The notes: generated from the sequence alone by a model not told the origin. DNA of 64,000 bases from RGIG3178 sp942492795 (GCA_942492795.1 OW818639.1:1240001-1304000); one strand, 5' to 3'. Counted from the first letter of the stretch, positions 34,024 to 41,634 are shown. Made by a program: numbers and translations.

Positions 34024-34614
34024 GTAAAAAACCTCCTTTGTTTCTGAATGGCTTCTATCAGAAACAGTATACCATATAATCCCTGATAAGTTTATAGAGT
34101 CCGATCAACCTGCGAGCATCGAATCATTTTTCATCTATCCAAGCATTTCACTTTTTCCGTCATGGAAAGCGCAACACGCTCATATTCCTGTTGTAAGTGG
34201 TCTTTATTAAAGCGGCGGACACAATTTCCGCAAAGCGCACGGAGGACTCTTCCTTTTCTATTGGTATCGCGCAGGCCGCGCGAATTGAAAGCGAGGAGGG
34301 ATGGAATGGCAAGGTATGACCTGTCGAATGTTTCAATGCATTGCACAGTTCCCGGGATAAGGGCGTCGCCGCATTGAAACCGCGGATTGTCAACGCGGGA
34401 TCGTGACCATGAGGATTGCACCATATGGCGCTCTGCTTTTGCAGGGCAGCGAAATGCCGAACACAGGTAAATTATGGAACTATGGATATCACACAAGAAA
34501 CTTTTGAATATAAGGGGGAGTGTGGAAGATCGATTTGTACGGTGAGGGGCGGGGAAGATTCCTAAACCAAACCACCGATAAAACAAGGATCAATGCTTTC
34601 TTTTTGCTAAGGGA

Positions 34615-35080
34615 CCAAGGGTGGGCTTCCGATTTCCCCCCTAGGCCCCTTGGCGATCCCTCCTCTGAAAGGCACGGATTCACGCTTCACTAGCGCTTGC
34701 GCTTATCTCGTGCTTTCAGAACCTCCAGTTCGCTTTATCGTTCCGCTGTTCACAATGGTCGTCTGCTTTCGCTGCCGCTTAGCACACTCCCTTGTTCACA
34801 GAATGTCACCCTCTTTTTATCTGCCACCGGCAGCAGTCGGGCTCCATTCCACTGGCAACACTCATTTCCGGTTCCCCTAAAACGGCTACTGTGTGGTGCT
34901 GCGCTTCGCGGTTATCTACCAATCTTTAGTCGTGGAACGGGATAATTGTTATCAACAAGGCTTCCCCTCGAGGGGAAGCTGTCACCGCAGGTGACTGATG
35001 AGGTGGCGCTCACCTTGCGGGGGAAGGGGCGCGAAGCGTATAGAAAACGTTCCTGTGGAACGTTTTTAGCCAGAGCGGGG
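34615..35080 (+). repeat. Repeat R2, copy A (with internal insertion, plus R4 copy 2)
   Basis: Begins AAGGGTGGGCTTCCGATTTCCCCCCTAGG and includes CCTCTGAAAGGCACGGATTC, the stretch ending TCGTGCTTTCAGAACC, then about 100 extra bases not in copy B, TTCCGGTTCCC, GGTGCTGCGCTTCGCGGTT, CTACCAATCTTTAGTCGTG and R4. Compared with copy B the order is the same. Confidence 0.8.
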
Positions 35081-35211
35081 AGCGGTAGCGACCGGGAAAA
35101 GCCCCATCATTATTAGGTGGCGGGTGGGTTATGATAAAGACCGCCGTACGGTATTGTATTAATGTTCAAAGATGACAACTATCCCGTTTTTGCGGTGGTC
35201 AATATTTTTCT

Positions 35212-35550
35212 TTGCCAAGGCGCCAGGGTGGGCTTCCGAGTTCCCCCCTTAGGTCCGATCCCTCCTCTGAAAGGCACGGATTCGCGCTTCACTGCCGTTC
35301 GCGCTTATCTCGTGCTTTCAGAACCTCCAGTTCGCTTCATCGCCCACAGGGCGCGCTCACTTCCGGTTCCCTTGAAAACGGCCACTGCGTGGTGCTGCGC
35401 TTCGCGGTTCTCTACCAATCTTTAGTCGTGAAACGGGATAATTGTTATCAAAAAGGCTTCCCCTCGAGGGGAAGCTGTCACCGCAGGTGACTGACGAGGT
35501 GGCGCTCATCTGGCGGGGGAAGGGGCGCGAAGCGTATAGAAAACGTACCT
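35212..35550 (+). repeat. Repeat R2, copy B (with R4 copy 3)
   Basis: Uninterrupted copy: CTTTGCCAAGGCGCCAGGG through the CCTCTGAAAGGCACGG block, GCCCACAGGGCGCGC, TTCCGGTTCCC, GTGGTGCTGCGCTTCGC, R4 and AAGGGGCGCGAAGCG. Copy C at 38392-38606 is the same sequence on the minus strand without the R4 end. Confidence 0.8.
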
Positions 35551-35559
35551 GTGGAACGA

Positions 35560-36330
35560 ATTTGATCGTTTGGAGCAGGAGATAAAATAATTTTAGACAT
35601 TTGATAGATTATCTTCATAGATTATAGTTGATGACAATTATAGGATAACTTTGACATTTTGCGATTAGCTTCTCAATTCGATTATTATAGTTAAATATTT
35701 TCTCATATGAGTATACTCGGTTGAACTCCATTAACTCATCATATCCACGTATGTGTTTTAAAAATCCTTCAATATCGGGTATTATCTGAGCTGCCATTTT
35801 GATACCAACTTCGCGTGCCCATGGGTAATTACAATTACTGATTTTTGTTAAATGAGCTACTCCTTTGCTAATTCGCTCAAAAGCTTCCTTATTATTCTCA
35901 TACTTTCCTAATGGTTTATAATTATAATCTCGTAAACTATTTATATCGTCGCGTCTCATTTGTTGTTTAGTTGCATAGAAAAAGTAATACAATGCTCTTG
36001 CGTTTATAAGATGAGATTTTGGATAGTTTAGATTACTATTAATATTAAAAAATGCTTGGACATCTATCTCAGGAATGGCATATATATACTCTTCCATGAC
36101 ATTAAGTGTTTCATTCAAATAGAATGCCTTTTCGTTAAGAGCAAATATATTAAACTCCTTTGCTTCTTTTTTAATATTTTTGCATATTGATAAATATTTG
36201 TAAATTGTTAAAAATAATGATCAATTCCTAAAATAACTAAACGCTTTGGCTTCGGACTATAGGTTACAGCTACACTTGGATTATTTCTTATACGAAAATA
36301 CTATACAATAGAAACAAAGCCGGATTTATC
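35560..36330. other. AT-rich islet, likely acquired DNA
   Basis: Base composition drops abruptly to roughly one-quarter to one-third G+C between repeat R2 copy B and the SDR gene. It holds the 5'-truncated gene at 35615-36118 and, just upstream on the same strand, a coding-like tail (VAVTYSPKPKRLVILGIDHYF, stop at about 36210) with no beginning. Confidence 0.6.
35615..36118 (-). CDS. AT-rich hypothetical protein, probably 5'-truncated
   Basis: 167 residues from a TTG at 36118, in DNA far richer in A+T than its neighbours. The frame stays coding-like upstream of this TTG (reading KKEAKEFNIFALNEKAFY) back to a stop near 36222, but has no ATG/GTG and no Shine-Dalgarno, so the true start seems lost or unusual. 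The segment ERISKGVAHLTKI resembles the R-x4-6-H region of HEPN-like helical proteins often found in mobile DNA; that is only a resemblance. Mostly helical; no enzyme motif otherwise. Confidence 0.5.
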   Translation of the reverse strand: MNETLNVMEEYIYAIPEIDVQAFFNINSNLNYPKSHLINARALYYFFYATKQQMRRDDINSLRDYNYKPLGKYENNKEAFERISKGVAHLTKISNCNYPWAREVGIKMAAQIIPDIEGFLKHIRGYDELMEFNRVYSYEKIFNYNNRIEKLIAKCQSYPIIVINYNL

Positions 36331-36333
36331 CGG
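36316..36333 (-). terminator. Terminator of the SDR gene
   Basis: Stem AGCCGGA/TCCGGCT with a four-base loop; minus-strand tail TTTGTTTC. Confidence 0.65.
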
Positions 36334-36349
36334 CTAAACTAATTGAGTA

Positions 36350-37159
36350 TTATTCCGCCTTCAGCAGCGGCCGCATCACGTAGTAGATGATGGTAGAAGC
36401 CAGGCGGGGACTGATTCTATAAAGAATATCCGCCGCGTTGGCGTCGATGCCCACATTCAATCGGGAGCGGTTGCGCCGAATGCCGTTGATGATCTTCTTT
36501 GCCGCTGTTTTGGGTGTTTGCACTTTGATGATTTGCTGCAATCTTTCCAGTTTTTTGCTCATGCCGAATCCGGAGTTTTTCACAAGATCGGTGCCGACGG
36601 AACCGGGCAGCACGCACAGCGTTCGCACATTCGTTTTTCGAAGCTCAATGCGCAATCCTTCGGTCATCAGTTTGATCGCCGCCTTAGACGCCCCGTAGAT
36701 CGTTTGTCCGGGGACGGGCAGAAAGCCGCCCATGCTGGATGTGTTCACGATATACGCTTCCGGCCTCGTCAACAGATGGGGCAAAAAGGCTTTTACCATC
36801 GAAAGCGTTCCGCCAAAATTGATCTTCATCAGCATGTTGATAATATCAATATTCAGTTCGTTTACCCCGATAAACGGCTGTATGATGCCGGCGCAATTGA
36901 TGATGGCATCAACGGTTCCGTGCTTTGCGATCACATCTTCCACGAGCCCCTCGACGGCATTTTGATCGGTAATGTCCACCGTATGGGTGGACAATGCATC
37001 ATCCGCCGCCTCTGCAAGTGCTATCGTTTGATCCAAAAAAGTTCTATTGATATCGACAGCCGCGACTTTGGCGCCGCGGGACAAAAGACTCAAAACCAGC
37101 TCCCGGCCTATGCCGTTTCCGCCGCCCGTTATGACGAAGACTTTCTTTTCGATGACCAC
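36350..37159 (-). CDS. Short-chain dehydrogenase/reductase
   Basis: 269 residues of the classical SDR fold: cofactor loop TGGGNGIGRE, DITD (adenine ring pocket), NCAG, catalytic Ser in VNTSSMGG and YGASK (Tyr-x-x-x-Lys). The C-terminal ~60 residues (KTAAKKIINGIRRNRSRLNVG...YYVMRPLL) are typical of the SDR branch acting on lipophilic substrates. GTG start at 37159 with GGGAG upstream. Divergent from a TetR-type regulator, which probably controls it. Confidence 0.88.
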   Translation of the reverse strand: MVIEKKVFVITGGGNGIGRELVLSLLSRGAKVAAVDINRTFLDQTIALAEAADDALSTHTVDITDQNAVEGLVEDVIAKHGTVDAIINCAGIIQPFIGVNELNIDIINMLMKINFGGTLSMVKAFLPHLLTRPEAYIVNTSSMGGFLPVPGQTIYGASKAAIKLMTEGLRIELRKTNVRTLCVLPGSVGTDLVKNSGFGMSKKLERLQQIIKVQTPKTAAKKIINGIRRNRSRLNVGIDANAADILYRISPRLASTIIYYVMRPLLKAE

Positions 37160-37196
37160 TTAATTCTCCCAGTTCTTCCATATAATCAACATGATG

Positions 37197-37225
37197 TTGT
37201 TTTTCCATCACATAGAAACTATAAT
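37197..37225 (+). promoter_or_regulatory. Promoter of the TetR-type gene in the divergent region
   Basis: TTGTTT at 37197-37202 and TATAAT at 37220-37225 (17-base spacer). The 166-bp divergent region also contains ACCGACA/TGTCGGT arms about 44 bases apart (37247-37304), possible regulator contact sites. Confidence 0.55.
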
Positions 37226-37325
37226 ATACACAGTGTTGAAAAACAACCGACAGAATCGCCGATGTTGCGCGTTGCACCACACTATGCGCGGACGTGTCGG
37301 TATTATCAAAAAGTTTGGAGTCTCT

Positions 37326-37901
37326 ATGAAAATGCAAAAGGCAGATCGCAGGGTAAAATATACGAAGCTGTTTTTGAAAAACAGCCTTGTGGAACTGATG
37401 CAGGAGCAGCCGATTTCCAAAATATCGGTCAAAGCATTGTGCGATGCCGCGGATGTCAACAGGAGCACCTTTTATGTGCACTATACCGACCAATATGATC
37501 TGCTCAGGCAGTTGGAGCAGGAAGTCATTGCGGAAGTGGAGAAACACATATCCAAATATGCGTTGTCCAAACGTACCGCGCAGGCAGTGCAGGTTTTGGA
37601 TCAAATACTCTCCTACATCGCTTCAAACGCCGAATTGTTCAAGGTTTTGCTGAGCGAAAACGGGGATTTTGTGTTTCAAAAGGACATCATGCTTCTGGCG
37701 CAGCAAAAAATCATCTCCGACCTTCGCAACGACCAGACGATAGAGGAAAGAACATCGGAGTATCTGCAGTGCTTTGTTATAACGGGCGCTTTGAGCATCG
37801 TGCAAAAATGGCTGCATGACGGGATGCGGGAAACGACGACGGACATGGCGGAATTGATTTCAAAGTTGCTGTATAAAGGGCTGTCGGATTTTTATACGTA
37901 A
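37326..37901 (+). CDS. TetR/AcrR-family transcriptional regulator
   Basis: 191 residues: N-terminal TetR helix-turn-helix (KYTKLFLKNSLVELMQEQPISKISVKALCDAADVNRSTFYVHYTDQYDLLRQLE) followed by a helical ligand domain resembling TetR_C_7-type regulators (e.g. next to SDR genes in Firmicutes). The ATG at 37326 has TTGGAG upstream; the open frame extends further up but has no ribosome site. Likely represses itself and the divergent SDR gene. Confidence 0.88.
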   Translation: MKMQKADRRVKYTKLFLKNSLVELMQEQPISKISVKALCDAADVNRSTFYVHYTDQYDLLRQLEQEVIAEVEKHISKYALSKRTAQAVQVLDQILSYIASNAELFKVLLSENGDFVFQKDIMLLAQQKIISDLRNDQTIEERTSEYLQCFVITGALSIVQKWLHDGMRETTTDMAELISKLLYKGLSDFYT

Positions 37902-38043
37902 AGATTTTTAAGCGATGAAGCCAAACTAGGAAGATGGAGTCCTCCTTTTCTTTTATAAGGCGGTGGGCAGGTTAAATATTCTCTTTTTGCCAAGGGACCA
38001 GGGGGCTTGCCCTTAGGGGAGAAAATCGAAAGTCGTCCCGGCT

Positions 38044-38103
38044 CCTTAGCAAAGAAAAAGAAAAACTGTTCCCTTCGGGGGATATCTATACCCACCCGCC
38101 ACC
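38044..38103 (+). repeat. Direct repeat R3, left copy
   Basis: CTTAGCAAAGAAAAAG, CTGTTCCCTTCGG and GGATATCTATACCCACCC in order; matched at 38588-38648 in the same orientation with about 85 percent identity by eye. The pair brackets 485 bases containing R1 core and R2 copy C. Confidence 0.75.
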
Positions 38104-38116
38104 CAAGCATTCGCCT

Positions 38117-38160
38117 TTCAAGTGGGAATCCATTCCCCCTTGAGTAACCCCCAGGGACAC
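38117..38160 (+). repeat. Repeat R1, short copy
   Basis: Core TTCAAGTGGGAATCCATTC, CCCCTTGAG and TAACCCCCAGGGAC only, followed by a different small hairpin (GTTATTGAAATAAC). Related to 18624-18753 and 43119-43245. Confidence 0.7.
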
Positions 38161-38391
38161 CGAGTTATTGAAATAACCCGGCGGGTAGTGGAGTTTTCCG
38201 CTTCGCGTGAAGCTGCGCTCGCGGAAAACAAATTTGTTCAAGAGGGCGAGCATCGCCCCTTGATGACCCCACTCGAAATGCTTCGCCCCCCAACCCCACA
38301 AGGGGTTGAGACCCCTTTGAACCCCAAAGGATTCTGCGTGGAAAATCTTTGTAGATAATTGGGGCATCACACCAATAGGCAGGAACGAATA

Positions 38392-38606
38392 CGACCGTTC
38401 CTGCAAACTTCCGCGCCACGCAGTGGCCGTTTTCAAGGGAACCGGAAGTGAGCGCGCCCTGTGGGCGATGAAGCGAACTGGAGGTTCTGAAAGCACGAGA
38501 TAAGCGCGAACGGCAGTGAAGCGCGAATCCGTGCCTTTCAGAGGAGGGATCGGACCTAAGGGGGGAACTCGGAAGCCCACCCTGGCCCCTTGGCAAAAAA
38601 AAGGAA
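38392..38606 (-). repeat. Repeat R2, copy C (inverted)
   Basis: Reverse complement of the R2 core in 35212-35410, including the GCCCACAGGGCGCGC and CCTCTGAAAGGCACGG blocks. It lacks the R4 end. Confidence 0.8.
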
Positions 38607-38648
38607 AAGCTGTTCCCTTCGGAGGATATCTACACCCGCCCACAGCCC
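38588..38648 (+). repeat. Direct repeat R3, right copy
   Basis: CCTTGGCAAAAAAAAGG, CTGTTCCCTTCGG and AGGATATCTACACCCGCCC; partner of 38044-38103. Confidence 0.75.
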
Positions 38649-38707
38649 AATAAAGGACAAGGGGGCTTTGCCCCCTTGTTTAGAATTTGACAACTGATGG
38701 GCAGCGC

Positions 38708-39268
38708 TCATCTTTCAAACTGCCGGGCAATGCCTCCGGACATCATGTCCGCCATCCTGTTTGCCTGACTTTGGATCATGTCGAAGATTGCCACATCTGC
38801 CGCATACTGCCCGCCAAGCCGTTTTGCCGCTTCGTCCTCCGTCAGCCGAAGATGATCAAACAGCATGTTGCGCCAAACGCCCGCTCTCCAATGCGGGTTG
38901 ATGCTTGCAAGGAAGCGGGCGATCTCTTCCGCGTTCTGATACCACAGCCTGCGCTGTTTGTCCGCTTCCGCGTTGTTGCCCGCCTTGGCGGCATTGACAA
39001 GCGCAGCGGCGATGGTCAAATGATCTTCCAGCAGCTTTCTAAATGCGTTGGCTTTCGCCGTGCCGTAAAAGCGGCGCAATGTATCCGCAAAGTCCGAAGG
39101 ATTGCGCATCAGCCTTTTGGTCACAATATCCAGATCCGCCAAATCCGCCGCAGTGCTGATGATAAACGAGCGCGTCCAAAGCACATGATCCATCCACAAC
39201 TGCCGCATCCGGTCATGTAAGTGGTTCGACAAACCGGGTTGTCGTTTGCGGTTGTCCTTGTTTTCCAT
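38708..39268 (-). CDS. Conserved helical protein of unknown function (186 aa)
   Basis: 186 residues, all helical by pattern, starting MENKDNRKRQPG and continuing LHDRMRQLWMDHVLWTRSFI. Blocks DLDIVTKRLMRNPSDFADTLRRFYG, LLEDHLTIAAALVNAAKAG and NPHWRAGVWRNMLFDHLRLT look conserved, with regularly spaced His, Asp and Glu that could line a metal site of a four-helix bundle. I know such proteins in spore-forming Firmicutes only as unassigned. GGGAGGAAAG precedes the ATG at 39268. A hairpin with a T-rich tail lies ~90 bases upstream in its leader. Confidence 0.7.
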   Translation of the reverse strand: MENKDNRKRQPGLSNHLHDRMRQLWMDHVLWTRSFIISTAADLADLDIVTKRLMRNPSDFADTLRRFYGTAKANAFRKLLEDHLTIAAALVNAAKAGNNAEADKQRRLWYQNAEEIARFLASINPHWRAGVWRNMLFDHLRLTEDEAAKRLGGQYAADVAIFDMIQSQANRMADMMSGGIARQFER

Positions 39269-39685
39269 TTCTTTCCTCCCAAATTGTAATTGGCATTCCA
39301 TAGTATGAAAAAGCCGTAAAAGCTGACAGTAAGGGCAGAAAGGAAAACCGGCACAATAAAAGAACCGGTTCCTGGCTTGGGAGCGCTTGTTTGCCAAGAA
39401 TCCGGTTCCTCGACACCGAACGATGCCTGTTCAGTGGTGGTCATACTATGCGCAGTTTGGAAAATTTCATGTATGAGAAAGCGGTTGTTTTTTTAACCCG
39501 GTCAATGCTTGTTCAAGGTGAATACGGCATATCGTGCGAAGGGAAGACCATCAAAACGTCCAATGTCTGAATCCGCCTCCAACTTTCCTGCATCGTTTCA
39601 TTCGCAAAGGCTTCCAGCATGGAAAGGGAGGGAAGATCAGATGCAACTTATAGGCACAAGCGCAGCGCAAAGTTTGCCGATACTT
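39269..39685. other. Gene-free stretch with a terminator-like hairpin
   Basis: 417 bases between two minus-strand genes. A hairpin GAACCGG..CTTGG/CCAAG..CCGGTTC (39362-39408) is followed on the minus strand by TTTTATTG. It may end the DUF1905 transcript or act in the leader of the 186-aa gene. Confidence 0.5.
39354..39408 (-). terminator. Terminator or leader attenuator
   Basis: Bulged stem GAACCGG/CCGGTTC plus CTTGG/CCAAG, followed by TTCTTTTATTG on the minus strand, 86 bases before the 186-aa gene. Confidence 0.6.
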
Positions 39686-39970
39686 TCAATATGCCTTCTT
39701 GTTGCCTTCTCGCTCGATGAGCGTTACATGCACGACATCCCCAGGCTGTTTTTGGATCTGTGCGCGGATGGCCTTTTGAATGCCGATAATATGACAGGGC
39801 GTTTTCATTTTGACAAGACTTCCCTCGTACGGCACACCGTCAAAGGTTGCCAGAACCGGTACGCGGCCACGGCCAAATTCCGCTTTGACGTCAAACGGTA
39901 TCTCCACATACGCGCCGTCAATGTCTTCGACCTTTTTGATTTGTGCATCAAACTCATATGTTTTTGCCAT
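39686..39970 (-). CDS. DUF1905 domain protein
   Basis: 94 residues matching DUF1905: KTYEFDAQIKKVEDIDGAYVEIPFDVKAEFGRGRVPVLATFDGVPYEGSLVKM, then CHIIGIQKAIRAQIQKQPGDVVHVTL. These are small double-psi-like beta-barrel proteins with unknown activity, sometimes fused to YdeI-type domains. The ATG at 39970 has GAGGTGG upstream; earlier in-frame residues lack one. Confidence 0.9.
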   Translation of the reverse strand: MAKTYEFDAQIKKVEDIDGAYVEIPFDVKAEFGRGRVPVLATFDGVPYEGSLVKMKTPCHIIGIQKAIRAQIQKQPGDVVHVTLIEREGNKKAY

Positions 39971-40125
39971 AAGACCACCTCGTTTGTCCTTTTCTTTTAT
40001 CATAGCAAAAACAACGGATAAAGACAGTTGGATTTACAGCAAACAGAAAGAATTTTGAAGTGGCTCCGCGTGAATTGTCAGCACGATCTAAAAATGTCAA
40101 AATGGGAGAACACTGTCCGCCCGAT

Positions 40126-40758
40126 TTACCCGCCCAGCGTCACATCGCAATCCTGATACCATGCAAGCGCTTGCAAAAAATGCTCCTTGCGGAAATCCGG
40201 CCAATAGTCCTCGATGATATAGAAGTCCGCATACACCGACTGAACGGGCAAAAAGCCGCTTAAACGGCGCTTTCCGCCCCAGCGGATGATCAGATCCACG
40301 CGCGGAATATCACCGGATGCGAGGCGGTTGAAAAGACACAGGTGCTGCAAATCCCATTCCCAGTCATAGTTCACCAAAAAGTTGAGGTTGATCAGTCCTT
40401 TGCCGAAATGCACGCGATCGTTTGCATACGGATAAAGCTCCTTTGGAAACGCGGGAGAATCGGTGTTGCCGATCACCAGCAGGTTTGCATCCCTGCCGCT
40501 CAATTGCCCCACCGCTTCCACACAGGCTTTGGTAAACGCTTCGCGCTGATCCAAAGCCCGTTTGTTGTTGTCCTTTGTAAATCCATAGAAAGTGGCTTCC
40601 TTGACGCCATATTCGATCATCATTTCATACAGCGCAAAGCCGGGTGAAATGCCATGGGCATACCCGTCCTTCTTGTCAAAACCGTTTTGGACCGCCCAGC
40701 GCCGGTTGCCGTCGGGTATAATGCCGATATGGGAGGGAATTCTTGCAAATGTTTCCAT
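40126..40758 (-). CDS. Short cis-prenyltransferase-like protein (UppS family)
   Basis: 210 residues related to undecaprenyl diphosphate synthase. The start reads METFARIPSHIGIIPDGNRRWA (canonical HxxxIMDGNxRWA region, with P for M), followed by EATFYGFTKDNNKRALDQ (the FSxxNxxR helix) and VDLIIRWGGKRRLSGFLPVQSVYADFYIIEDYWPDF (canonical DLLIRTxGExRxSNFLxWQxAYxE). It is about 30 residues shorter than housekeeping UppS and changes several signature positions, so it is probably a paralogue with another chain length or role. AAAGGG precedes the ATG at 40758. Divergent from the DUF2087 gene. Confidence 0.75.
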   Translation of the reverse strand: METFARIPSHIGIIPDGNRRWAVQNGFDKKDGYAHGISPGFALYEMMIEYGVKEATFYGFTKDNNKRALDQREAFTKACVEAVGQLSGRDANLLVIGNTDSPAFPKELYPYANDRVHFGKGLINLNFLVNYDWEWDLQHLCLFNRLASGDIPRVDLIIRWGGKRRLSGFLPVQSVYADFYIIEDYWPDFRKEHFLQALAWYQDCDVTLGG

Positions 40759-40920
40759 TGAAGCCCTTTCTTGGATCGTACTTCCGGCATATCGATTGTG
40801 CCCAACGGCAAAAGAATTATAAGCCGCGCGACTGCCGCCGGATTCAAAATGGTATACCGTAAAGACATCGGAAGCTGCTTGACATGGCAGAATATTCGTC
40901 TTATAATGCATAAGGTATTA

Positions 40921-40937
40921 CTAATTTAGTAAATTAG
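40921..40937. promoter_or_regulatory. Perfect palindrome in a divergent promoter region
   Basis: CTAATTTAGTAAATTAG, perfectly symmetrical about its central base, 42 bases before the DUF2087 gene and on the promoter side of the UppS-like gene. A likely operator for an unidentified dimeric regulator. Confidence 0.5.
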
Positions 40938-40978
40938 TTAGTATTGTACAATGCGCGAACCGGAGGGAAGCGAAGGAT

Positions 40979-41299
40979 ATGGAAGATAAACGGAATACCA
41001 ATATCGCAGTGTTTTTGGATATAAACGGAAAAATCAAGCAATTGCCGGTGCCGAACCGTACGAAGATACCGGTGTTACAATATCTGTGCACAAAGTTCGA
41101 AACGGGAAGGACGTACAGCGAAAAGGAAGTCAACCGGATCATCGATGCATGGCACACGTTTGGGGATTATTTCATCCTGCGAAGGTCGCTGATCGACTAC
41201 GGTTTCTTGGCGCGCACGGCAAACGGGGCGCAATACTGGGTGGTTATGGAGGAGCTTCAATGGACAGGCGACGGGAACTCAAGCAACAATACAAGATGA
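40979..41299 (+). CDS. DUF2087 domain protein
   Basis: 106 residues matching DUF2087, a small winged-helix-like domain: FLDINGKIKQLPVPNRTKIPVLQYLCTKFETGRTYSEKEVNRIIDAWHTFGDYFILRRSLIDYGFLART. The family is often near or fused to regulatory domains; DNA binding has been proposed but its job is unknown. It overlaps the start of the next gene by 40 bp, so the two are co-translated. GGAGGGAAGCGAAGG lies before the ATG. Confidence 0.88.
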   Translation: MEDKRNTNIAVFLDINGKIKQLPVPNRTKIPVLQYLCTKFETGRTYSEKEVNRIIDAWHTFGDYFILRRSLIDYGFLARTANGAQYWVVMEELQWTGDGNSSNNTR

Positions 41300-41634
41300 C
41301 AAAACCCGACATGGGGCTTTTTATCGTACGCTGCAACGAGAACAACAAGGTTTTTTTGCAGGCGACGCAGGATATGCGAACCGTCAAAGCAGGTATCCTG
41401 GTAAGGCTTGAAAGCGGTATGCATCCGAACAGGGAACTGCAAAAGGAATGGAAGGAATTTGGCGGCGACAGCTTTTGCATGGAAATTCTGGAGGTCTTGC
41501 CCTATGAAAGCGACGCCTCTAAAACCGACTACAGCGATGATTTGAAATTGCTGCAATCGATGTGGGAGGAACAGCTGCAAAAAGACGGCAAGCAGCTGTA
41601 TCAAAAGCGGCTTCCAACACCGCCAAAAGAGTAA
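41260..41634 (+). CDS. GIY-YIG-like protein with eroded catalytic motif
   Basis: 124 residues: after a basic N-terminus (MDRRRELKQQYK) comes MGLFIVRCNENNKVFLQATQDM, which aligns with the GIY...YIG strands of small GIY-YIG nucleases that follow DUF2087 genes in Firmicutes (usually GVYxIxNxxNGKxFVGS). HPNRELQKEWKEFGGDSFCMEILEVL is the typical helix-strand after it. The usual Tyr residues and the catalytic Arg are not evident, so nuclease activity is doubtful. GGAGGAGC precedes the ATG inside the DUF2087 gene. Confidence 0.65.
   Translation: MDRRRELKQQYKMTKPDMGLFIVRCNENNKVFLQATQDMRTVKAGILVRLESGMHPNRELQKEWKEFGGDSFCMEILEVLPYESDASKTDYSDDLKLLQSMWEEQLQKDGKQLYQKRLPTPPKE

Larger units (their letters stand above)
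34024..35614. other. 1.6-kb non-coding repeat region
   Basis: No gene that I can support. A minus-strand frame of 151 codons at 34131-34586 has no ribosome site or recognised family. A 10-bp inverted repeat GTTTCAATGC/GCATTGAAAC spans 34328-34378. From ~34615 on, two tandem composite copies of repeat R2+R4 fill the space (to ~35080 and 35212 to ~35550). Frames inside them are shared between copies in shifted form, as expected of non-coding repeats. Confidence 0.65.
37902..38707. other. 800-bp non-coding repeat region
   Basis: No gene. It contains two direct copies of a ~60-bp repeat R3 (38044-38103 and 38588-38648), the short R1 core (38117-38160), and R2 copy C on the minus strand (38392-38606). 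Open frames here translate the repeats. Confidence 0.65.

Noticed and set aside
34328..34378. GTTTCAATGC...GCATTGAAAC, reminiscent of type I CRISPR repeat ends (ATTGAAAC)
   Set aside because: Only one inverted pair, with no regularly spaced repeats and spacers and no cas genes anywhere in the window.
34131..34586. Possible minus-strand gene of 151 codons
   Set aside because: No Shine-Dalgarno, no family pattern, atypical composition and a neighbourhood of non-coding repeats.
35162..35490. Open frames inside repeats R2/R4 (also at 38086-38643 and 33427-33621)
   Set aside because: The same DNA occurs in several copies with frames shifted or interrupted between copies and without ribosome sites, so the frames are by-products of the repeats.
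33322..38707. Defence island
   Set aside because: Apart from one truncated AT-rich gene with a faint HEPN-like segment there are no nuclease, restriction or toxin-antitoxin genes; the region is mostly repeats plus an SDR/TetR pair.
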